Shown here piece after piece: positions 55,348-64,000 of a stretch of 64,000 nt of DNA. The notes beneath the pieces are model-generated. The model was not told where the DNA came from, did not search any database, and saw only the letters and a program-made list of their open reading frames with translations. Source of the DNA: Paramacrobiotus metropolitanus (taxonomy: Eukaryota > Tardigrada > Eutardigrada > Parachela > Macrobiotidae); the NCBI RefSeq assembly GCF_019649055.1, contig NW_026570363.1, positions 124,001-188,000 on the forward strand, given 5' to 3'. The first letter of the stretch is position 1, and every line of letters begins with the position of its first letter. Both the position numbers and the translations under genes were made by a program.

Positions 55348-57461
55348 GGGTCGGCCAAGATTACCTTTGCCTCCCCTTTGCCTTTGCCTTTTCACTTTGC
55401 CTTTTTCAACTTCACCTTTACCTTTGCCTTTGCCGCCGTCAACACCTTACCGTCCCATTTAACCATCCCAAACACCGTTTCAGAAAAACCATTGCCGTCG
55501 ATTATAACCGTTGCATGACAAACCACCGTTAAAAACTTTACCATTTTCAGAATTTATCGTCGGCATCCACGCTTGTGGAATTATTGTTCAAATTATTAAT
55601 ACAAATTAAACAATAACATCGCCCTTTATCTAAATTTAAAAACTGGGCACTTTAAAGGTTGCATCAATTTGCAGAGAGAACTGACGGCTGCAATACTGAA
55701 CCTGCATAAAAATTTTTAGTACAAAAAAAAATTCAACCTTTATTGCGATTTTTTCCTATTCACATTATTACACATTATTATAAAATTTTATAAAAGTCAG
55801 TTCTCGAACTGGTTAATGCTGTAGCGCTCTCGTGCAACGGGACAAAGTGCGCCAGCGCCGGTGACTGTAACAAATGGTCTGTGAGCGCAGGCGTACATGC
55901 GTCACCCTCGCTTTGGCAGTCTGATGTGTTTTGCCGCACGCCCGCCTTACGCGTGGCGGAAGCATGGTGTTCTGCGCGCACCCGCACTGTATGGCGGTTA
56001 CGTGCGCATTTTTCACGCTTGCTGCAGTCAGCAATGCGGAGTTGTCCACGAGGAAATTCTATCGAATTTAGTCTGCGTTTTATAAATTCCTAGCAATCAC
56101 GCCGTTTCTCGCTTTCCGTAGCGTAGGCGCATTTATAGCATTGCTAGGCTTTTTGGTAGGCAGAATTCCGTCAATTCTGTTCCTACGCGTGAACCTTCAT
56201 TGGGTCCACGCTTTCAGGTCCATTCAGGGGCTCCACGAGACCCTGACGACCTCGGGACATTTTTTTAGAGCAAATCTGACCTCGGGATAATTTTTAGCGC
56301 ATTTCTCTGATATAGAAACCATTTTTCAAAATTTTTTTCGGAAGAAAAAATTTCTGACTGCCGGTGCCCCATACGCCCCTCAAATACCTTGGGCGGTTGC
56401 AATGACGCCACAAAAAAATCTTTTATTTTGGCGTTTCGAACACTTTTTCTAGGTATATCGATATCGCTGAATCTGAATATGTTGTCAGAAAAATTGTTTT
56501 AGTTATAGGAAGGAAGAATTCCAAGTTTTAAAATTTTTGGATAGATTTTGCAAAATTTTGTTTTTATCGAAAAAATTATTTTTTTCGAACTGAAATTTTT
56601 TTCTGATATTATATTCAGAATCAGCAATATCGATTTACCTAGAAAAAGTGTTCAAAACGCCAAAATAAAAGATTTTTTGTGGCGCCACTGCAGCCGCCCA
56701 AGGTATTTGAAGGGCGTATGGGGCACCGGCAGTCAGAAATTTTTTCTTCCGAAAAAAATTTTGAAAAATGGTTTCTATATCAGAGAAATGCGCTAAAAAT
56801 TATCCCGAGGTCAGATTTGCTCTAAAAAAATGTCCCGAGGTCGTCAGGGGTCTCGTGGAGCCCCTGGGTCCATTGTAGCATTACTTCAAATGATATAATT
56901 ACAGACCACAGGATACAGGCTACTCTTGGATACATTCAGGATATCAGAAGCTGAGACCTACTGAGTGCTATTTGTAGCTCGGTCCAAGTAAAAGCTGTGA
57001 TTCTCCAGAAGTTTTAATCAGCTACGTTTCCATTAAGCGGCAATACTCGCACATGACACGAAAATCTTAAATCTTCTGTCTCCACTTTTAACGCCAAAAT
57101 GCTGCAATTCGGCCTATCATTATTGTCGCCACTTTGTCCTTTGTTATAATAAACCGAAAAAAACTGACAATAAAAATTACTAGCGTCTTCATATTCCAGC
57201 TCTATAATATTAATAATTAGAGCAGTGAATTCACAAACGTGGATGCCGGCGATAAATTCTGAAAATGGTAAAGTGTTTAACGGTGGTTTGTCATGCAACG
57301 GTTATAATCGACGGCAAAGGTTTTTCTGAAACGGTGTTTGGGATGGTTAAATGGGACGGTAAGGTGTTGACGGCGGCAAAGGCAAAGGTAAAGGTGAAGT
57401 TGAAAAAGGCAAAGTGAAAAGGCAAAGGCAAAGGGGAGGCAAAGGTAATCTTGGCCGACCC
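55348..57461. mobile_element. 2.1-kb DNA transposon relic with 9-bp target duplication
   Basis: The terminal inverted repeat begins GGGTCGGCCAAGATTACC and extends about 260 bp into each side, including CCTTTGCCTTTGCC runs. The 9-bp word GAGCAAAAG flanks both ends (55339-55347 and 57462-57470). A 9-bp duplication with long inverted ends fits Mutator/MULE-type elements. No transposase ORF remains. A hAT-type MITE is nested inside. Confidence 0.8.
56225..56866. mobile_element. 642-bp hAT-type foldback MITE
   Basis: The ends are CAGGGGCTCCACGAGACCC and its near complement ending GGAGCCCCTG. The 8-bp word GGTCCATT flanks both sides (56217-56224 and 56867-56874). CAGGGG termini and an 8-bp duplication are hAT hallmarks. 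The arms are close to 300 bp and nearly meet, so it would fold into one long hairpin. Confidence 0.88.
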
Positions 57462-57980
57462 GAGCAAAAGCCTGAAGTTAATCAGATCGAGTACAAGCCT
57501 CTACTTTTGCTGGGATTACAACCCTTGACATTTCTGTGGGCGACGAGCGCCTTATATAGCCCTGGGCACTCGCAGGCGCTGGCTCTTCGTACGCGCGCGC
57601 TCTTCTTACGGATCTGAGAACAATAGAGATCTAAGCGTCAACCAATGAGAGACGACTACATACACGTGGACTAATCTAAAGAGAGCATCAACATACGTGG
57701 ACCAATAAGAACAAGAGGGCTGCTAGTACAACTAAACAATAGGTTAAGCTACGTCACTGAGTCGCGGTCACGTCGAAATGGCAAGTCGCGGTCAAAGTTG
57801 TCTGCCGGAGATATCTAGGAAGTCGAAACTGAGATTCGGGGCCATGACTCGAGAAGGGGCTGTAGTAAGGAGTAAGCTTAAGCCTTGGGGTAGAAGTAGT
57901 AGAAGTAGTACCGATGTGTACTAAGGGACGCCAGTACACGTCAACACAGAAAATTAACCGGGTTCTAAAGATTAACTTAC

Positions 57981-59822
57981 CCTGCGCTGATCACTGCAAA
58001 AATAATAAGCCGTTGGTTTAAGCTAAATGTCGTATATTTATTTGACAGCTCGGGAAAGGTGTTGCACAATGCACACGTTTTGCTGACACAGAGCACGTTA
58101 TCGTACCGTACTAAACTAGTAATTTTAAGTATTACTATTCTGCGTTATACTGAGAATCCAGATTGAAACATAATTTATTATGATGGTTGTGCAACATAGC
58201 CAAAAATTAATAAGTGCTGCGGTTGTCTTAGAGGCAGTTTATCGGACCTGACTACTTGCTACTTGCTACCAATTTCGTAGGCGTGGTCTCCCGTAGCCGT
58301 TTTGGTAGCAAGTAGTTCCACAAAATGAGTTTATGCTGGCTGACTACTGCTACGTAGCTGGCTATGTAGCACCGACTATGTAGCGCAAATGTCTGCATAA
58401 ACAGACGATGCTACGGGTAGTCGTGACTAGATTGCTAGCTCGTAAGGACAATGGTTAAGCCATGCAGTAACCTCTTGAGGTTGCTAAGGCATATACCAAC
58501 TTCACAGATAATGCGGAGAAATTCGATACAGTACACAATAACCATTAAAAAGTTTGAAACCAAGTTCGAATTAACAAACACGATCAGGTAAGTAATGAAA
58601 CTTTTTAAATTTTAACTTCAATTTTTTTAACTTCTAAATTAAATTTGAAAGTTAAACTGTATTTTTTTTAAAATTCAAGCTCAATTGGAACTTATTTTTT
58701 TTTTAAATTTCAAAATTAAAATTTTCAAAGATTTCAATTTAGATTTCAAAGATAAAATCGAAACAAATCAAATAAATAAAAAATGTTTCATGTGTACAAT
58801 AAATTAAAAAGTTAAAAGCGGATTAAAATAATTTCCAGAAAACAGCAATATTACAAGTACGCCTAATATCGGCTTGCCATAATGTATTTAATGTCAGCTT
58901 GCCATATACCTAATGTCGGCTTGCCATAAGCCTAATATCGGCTTGCCATAGTCAAGTAGCCCGCCACCATAAGAGGTTGTCCGCTGCCGCAGCGGTGGGC
59001 GGGCGCTGCTGTTGCTACCTGCCGTTACTGTGGGCGGTTGCCTTCTGCGGTCACACCGGGCGGGTGCCGTCTAGTCGTAGCAAGTCGCTGTGAACTGGCT
59101 ACTTTCTTGCTATCAGCTAGAAGTGTAGCAAGCTGGCGGCGAGTTTATGCGAGCAGACTAGCATTTGTGCATCGGGGGAGGGGATAGCACGTAGCCACAA
59201 AGTTGTAGCAACCGCTATAAACTCCCTCTTATTCATTTATGACCGCTGTAATCAAACATCTGTCCGACGATAGCCCACACTGATCAGAGCAGACAATCAA
59301 TAGTAAGAAAAGGGGAATTAGGCTTATCATGACATCCGAGCGTAAAGTACACAATTATTAAGTGTATCATTATTTGCTGTTAGATTACTGTTCACACGTT
59401 ACAACAATTTGAGTAATTGGTGATCAATCAAGAATTTGCTCGTATAATAAGTCGACCAAAGTTTATACCCATCAAATTCTACTTACCTTATGTTGTATTA
59501 CCAGCCATTACCGAAACGGTGGATATCCACGTTAGCATTGTACTGGTCTATCCGTTAGTGAAATCGCAGGTATCAATCGAAACTTGAATAATTTTTATGA
59601 CAGATACCACGTCAGATTAGCGCCAAATCAGATCGGTGAAAGTAAGTGTAGCATGGCAATGATACAGTTGGTAATAATATTATTAAGTGTTAAGTGCTAA
59701 TTTTACTCGTACCTTCTGAGTGTACGCCTTTAGGCTCGATTGTAGGGTGTATAAACTGTACTGTAGAGTTTTATTTAACATTGTACAGAAAGTGTTCTCA
59801 AAATTCACGAAATTTGTGCAGT
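57981..59822. other. Repeat-rich intergenic region
   Basis: No coding region supported. GTAGC-rich blocks at 58240-58450 and 59050-59230 contain short inverted repeats, such as CTACTTGCTACC at 58259 against its complement at 58304. AT-rich homopolymer runs occupy 58600-58800. Confidence 0.5.
58862..58951. repeat. Four copies of a CCTAATGTCGGCTTGCCATA-type unit
   Basis: Tandem units of about 20-28 bp, sharing TAAT(A/G)TC(G/A)GCTTGCCATA, differ by short spacers. Confidence 0.8.
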
Positions 59823-62800
59823 ATGGACGTTGCGGACGGAATAACTGGATTTGGCTTAAAGTGCTGTTTGTCGTATGGAGCATCTGATTGTATTGGCAAT
59901 TCGAAGAGCGTTTACAAAGCTACAGTACTGGAATGCGAAAGTCCATCCGACGTCCGTTTCTTAGCTGTTAAGCTGATAAGTATGACGCCGGAATCAGCTG
60001 CGGAAGAAGAGCTAATGGAGCAATGTAAACGCCTCATTGCATTAAACGATGAAAATGTGGTAGTTTATCGGAATGTGACGATCAGAGTAACCAAAATGAA
60101 GGGGTATGCGGCGTTCGGCATGGATTATCATCTAGGTAATTTACTGTACTGGAGCCGACGATCTACTGAATAGCGAAAGCCTGGCACAGCTAAATAAACA
60201 GGGTCATTTTGCATATCTAAGTATGTAAGTTTGCATTATTGCATATACCTAACTGCAAATAGCAGCTGCATTAAATGCTACATAAATACAGCGTATGTAT
60301 TTCGAGTTTGAAGTGTTCGGGCCAGATTTAAACCAGCTTCCGCATATTTTATGACCAAAAATTCGAAATTACTATACGTATTAACATAAACACGTTCTAA
60401 GGTTTATTCCTCGAAGAGCGTTTTGGTTTGGCTGTTGCGAATAAAAACTTTACTGAAAATCTTTTATTCAACAAAAGCCAATGCACACATGTAAAAATGC
60501 GCTGCGCTGGACACTAATTAAAATGATACGAATTTAAACATTAAAAAAAAACTTACATGGATGTTGGTGTAGTGTACGTACATATGTAGATTGTATCTAT
60601 GGTCGTATAGCAACGATGGTTATTGTGATACTTCTTACTTGTTGTTATTACCAGTTATCATTCAGTATCGATTGTACTGATGTGTAGTTAATTAATAAAT
60701 ATTAACTACACTACGGAGAGACTTCACAGTTGGGAATAGGTTTTGTTAATCAGACGTAGACTGCATCGCGGTAGCATTTATGTTATTGTGATGGGCTGTT
60801 ACTTCATAAAGAGTGTTGTTTTGCTCACAGTTACTAATATGTAAACTTTGGCAAAATGTTACGCCCAGGTGGCAGCCTGAGAGATACCATGGTGCGCTAC
60901 GAAAGGGAACGAAGGAAACTGGCAGTAGCAAAATTATACAACTGGTCCGAGCAAATGGCTAGCGGGTTGAAGTATCTGCACGGGCCCCAACAAAATATAA
61001 TTCACGGTCACCTGAAGCCGAGCTGCATCCTTATGGAGCTTTTACCAAACAAGCAGATGCGGCTGCGCATTGGTGGTTTGAATCGTTGCATTGCACTACC
61101 TATCCCCCAAAAAACGTTACCTGATTTACCACGCATTCGCGACAACATGCGCATGCAGATCGGGAAATCCACCAGTTTGTACCGGTCTCCGGAGATGGCC
61201 CACAACGTGAACCCCGACACCGAAGTGACATTTGGGCCAGAAACGGATATCTGGAGTCTGGGGCACATCATTTTGGAACTGGCTGAATGCTGCTATGGCG
61301 AGAAAAATCCTCAGAGCAGCCGCGATGCTGGAGACCGTGTGGATGCTGCTGACCAGGATCTTTCATGGATGTGGAGACTGGTGCGCACAGCCGAAGGGTA
61401 CATCCCAACACCGTCGAAAAGTGTCCCTAATGAGTTCAGAAAAGAAATCATTGAGGTATGCTTGCAAAGCGATTGCAGAAGTAGACATTCGGCCGCGATG
61501 CTGCACAAAACACTGATGGGTGCAAGCACAGTCGCTCAAAACAGGCAGTTAAACGGAACCACGTGGCTGGCTAATTTAGAGGAAAATGTTGTTGCAAGCG
61601 AAGACGGTCAGATGGACGGGGCGGAGAATGCACGCGAGATGACTGCACACGAAACAATGCATCCCATAGTGGAAGAAGTTGGTGGTCCCTGTGAGTTCAA
61701 GGCCGCATTTCCGGAGTGCTTTATTGGTCAGGGAGCTTTTGGCAGTGTGTTCAAGGCCACCGTCACTAGATTCAGTTACCAGGTAAACGGCAGCCATGTT
61801 AACTATCTTGGCCCATCTACGGTTGCCGTTAAATCGCTGCGGGTGGATAGTGAAAAAAGAAGACAGCTAAGCGAACCAGCAGCCTTGTGTAAAGAAAAGG
61901 AGCGCTGGGAAGCTCTGATTAAACTCCGACATTCATATTTGGTATCTTATCACAAATTTATTCTTACATTGTGGAAGGATAACGCAAGAACAGACATCCT
62001 GATGAACTGTTGTTCAGGTTAGTGACGGGACTTAATTGATAGCGTCAGTTTGCAAGTATAAACTAACGATGTTCAAGTAGCTCACAGTGCTAGTTTATTC
62101 GAGTGCAGCGAATTTTTAGTTGATTTTGTTGTAACTGTTTTTTTCAGCTGGTGACCTTGGAGATCTGATTCAGAAATATCATAAACACAAAAATGTGTTA
62201 AATATACCAAGTATGATCACCATGGCGTCGCACTTAGCCAGTGGTCTCGATTTTCTCAATGAGAATAACTTCATCCATGGAGATTTGAAACCGGGCAATA
62301 TTTTTATTAACGGAAGAACTGGCCCGAAAGGTTGCTGTATGCTGGTCATCGGTGACTTGGATAATGCGGCGCGCATCCACAACGGCAGAATAGACAAGAC
62401 AGCACTTCGGGGCTTTCAGTACACTACCGCTTACGCGTCCCCGGAACTACTGAAAGCAGTAGCCCTGCAGGCATGTGAGCAGAGTCTCCAGCGCAGCGAT
62501 GTCTGGAGTCTTGGGTGTGTTCTGTTGGATTTGGCTAACTGCTGTTACTTAATTCAAGATAAGATGTACTACAAAGCGGCAGATCCATGCGATAAAATAC
62601 CGGATAATGCACATGACCTAATGCTCAAAATCATAGAAGGCTACACTCCATATATTTCGGAACAAATTGCGGAAATTCAGGCCGGTCTTATCCGTTCCTG
62701 TCTGACTGTGAAGTGCGACCAACGAATCACGGCTGGCCAGTTATGGAAAAAATTAAGAACAATAATTAACAAGTATAGTGAAGACGTGCGTGAGAAAACA

Positions 62801-62899
62801 TTCGGTCGTAATCGGGTCATCGTAAATTCCGTAGAGGATGGCCTGTCTGATCCTTTTTCAGCTGAGCAGCAACCTTGGTTTTATTGGTTGGGCAAGTAA
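59823..62899 (+). CDS. Tandem pseudokinase-kinase protein (3 exons)
   Basis: Exons 59823-60135, 60869-62017 and 62148-62899 join in phase 1 at both junctions, giving 737 residues; introns are 733 and 130 bp. Kinase domain 1 (about 10-330) keeps a Lys motif (LAVKLIS, K50). It has HGHLKPSC at 150-157 where HRDxKxxN belongs and GGL where DFG belongs, so it lacks the catalytic Asp and the Mg-binding Asp. It has SPEM and DIWSLGHIILEL. Kinase domain 2 has an intact glycine loop GQGAFGSVF (391-399), VAVKSL, HGDLKPGN (catalytic D533, N538), GDLD at the DFG position (D557) and DVWSLGCVLLDL. It is probably active as a Ser/Thr-type kinase. No signal or TM segment, so cytosolic. The order recalls JAK-type pseudokinase regulation, but the sequences are not tyrosine-kinase-like. 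The start Met could be an upstream in-frame one at 59694. Confidence 0.75.
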
Positions 62900-63249
62900 A
62901 TACAGTATAATAAAATTATTATTATTATCGACCGAAGCGGTGGCCTTCTATATGCAGGAACACGGGACTTTGTGCGTCTGCAAAGCACTAAGCAATTAGG
63001 GCTTAATCATTAATGTGATACCGACTGACACCTATAGTCCATTTCCCAGTTTTTGGTTCAGAGGTGAAAACAAGGGGCGTGGCTTATACACCCTACAGAC
63101 TTACAGAAAATTAGAATGCTTGTGCGTTCACATACAGTACATCCATTCAGATTAAGAACGATAATTTTATTAATATACTTATACATGCAAAATGCCATTT
63201 TCACTTAAACTCAAAAGATCAGCTAGCTAGAAATAAAACAACCCTTCCA

Positions 63250-63809
63250 GCTCTTTAGAACAAGCAACAGTACCCAAAACGGAAGCCGCATTTCAGCGCT
63301 GAATCTCGGCACTTATGTACACGCTGCCACAAAAACTCAGTGGCACGCGCTTCTCCTGTTTGCCCTTTGATGCGCCGACCGACTCCACTGATAAACTGGC
63401 GGGTTTTGGTGCCGCAACTACCCATCGTTTCCAAAGCTACCGGTTCAAAGAAATATCGGTCAGTGAGTTCCAGATAGACGTCCCTCTTTCGTTCTTCCCC
63501 GTCGTCTGCTGCTAAACCCGCTGCCACTAATGATCCAGCTATGTACGACATCGCGAATGTGTCACATACCGTCACATCCCATATCAGTGGAAGGCCGTTC
63601 CTCCAAGGAAAGAGTAATAAGCCCTCCGGCCACTTTCCGTCTGATCTGCTCAATCCAGGAGGTTCTAGAATTGTCGGGACTTTCGCTGACACAGGACTGA
63701 ATTGTATCACCCTATTCAAACTCGCATGTTGCCCGAATGAATGTCGCCTGATTAAAAACCAGTGTGCAACGGTACTAGTACAGCAAGCACAGTGCGCACA
63801 CAGCCACAT
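63250..63809 (-). pseudogene. Fragment of a retroelement C-terminal region
   Basis: The minus-strand frame contains LEPPGLSRSDGKWPEGLLL, PLIWDVTVCDTFAMSYI, EPVALETMG and GRRIKGQTGEARATEFLWQR in order. I recognise these from the region downstream of reverse transcriptase in many metazoan retroelement proteins. After QRV the frame shifts by one base. The shifted frame reads EIQR, a TGA near 63295, then NAASVLGTV, so the end is broken twice. No RT domain is present in the window to its right. A dead fragment; the parent element type is uncertain. Confidence 0.5.
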
Positions 63810-64000
63810 TCACTACAGTAAGTTTGAACCAAAAATTACCCAAGGAGATGGACCACTAACAGATGAAATGATGTATCGCGTAATTTTATGTTTAAACAAT
63901 GTTCGCTTAAATAACCTAAAAAAATGCACAGATGTTTGTTGGGTACCAATCAGCAAATAGTGCATTAAATTGCGTCATTAAGTAAATTAAGCAAATATGT

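Larger units (their letters stand above)
55020..57980 (+). mobile_element. Degraded relative of the AGGTCA-rich retroelement
   Basis: The two flanks of the inserted 55348-57461 element read together as retroelement-like sequence. The left flank has GAAAGGTCAGG and GAAAGGTCACTC words, with MSERSLRGQLEQPHLERED-like coding in the ERS style of the 18-kb element. It also has a TTAGATGGTAGC word like that element's LTR end and primer site. No intact domain or LTR pair was recognised, so limits are approximate. Kinship is inferred from word usage. Confidence 0.35.

Noticed and set aside
1-64000. tRNA or rRNA genes, CRISPR arrays, bacterial operons
   Set aside because: None seen on either strand; the repeats present are eukaryotic transposon or simple-repeat types.

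Overview
The window looks like animal nuclear DNA, probably from a small invertebrate. It is AT-rich, with single genes carrying GT-AG introns, rhodopsin-like receptors, a Kv channel, Ig-domain proteins, STE11-like kinases and many miniature transposons. A tardigrade would fit the divergent receptor style, but that is a guess. Nothing bacterial, no RNA gene and no CRISPR array was seen. Splice sites were chosen by eye from GT/AG signals, phase agreement and protein continuity.

Layout. 1.6-2.7 kb: a minus-strand GPCR. 3.6-11.4 kb: a three-exon minus-strand gene for a protein with six helix-turn-helix-like repeats; its introns hold foldback transposons. 13.3-31.5 kb: a very large Gypsy-type LTR retrotransposon with 354-bp LTRs, a tRNA-iMet primer site, gag, several overlapping ORFs, protease, RT, RNase H and integrase. 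It is saturated with the word AAGGTCA/TGACCTT. 31.5-36.8 kb: exons of a truncated Kv-type potassium channel directly against the 3' LTR. 37.1-37.8 kb: a small membrane protein. 42.4-45.7 kb: two tail-to-tail secreted Ig-like paralogues. 46.7-47.9 kb: a two-exon GPCR. 49.3-50.0 kb: a four-TM MS4A-like protein. 51.5-52.7 kb: a third GPCR. 53.0-54.7 kb: a frameshifted pseudokinase. 55.0-58.0 kb: transposons nested in one another within a degraded retroelement. 59.8-62.9 kb: a gene for a pseudokinase and a kinase in tandem. 63.3-63.8 kb: a decayed retroelement fragment.

The cellular genes suggest receptor, signalling and surface or secreted functions typical of expanded lineage-specific families. 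There is no operon logic. The strongest unexplained signal is the roughly 118 copies of a nuclear-receptor-type half-site word inside the 18-kb retrotransposon, with strand-sorted blocks, next to three covarying AGC-loop hairpins just after the primer site.
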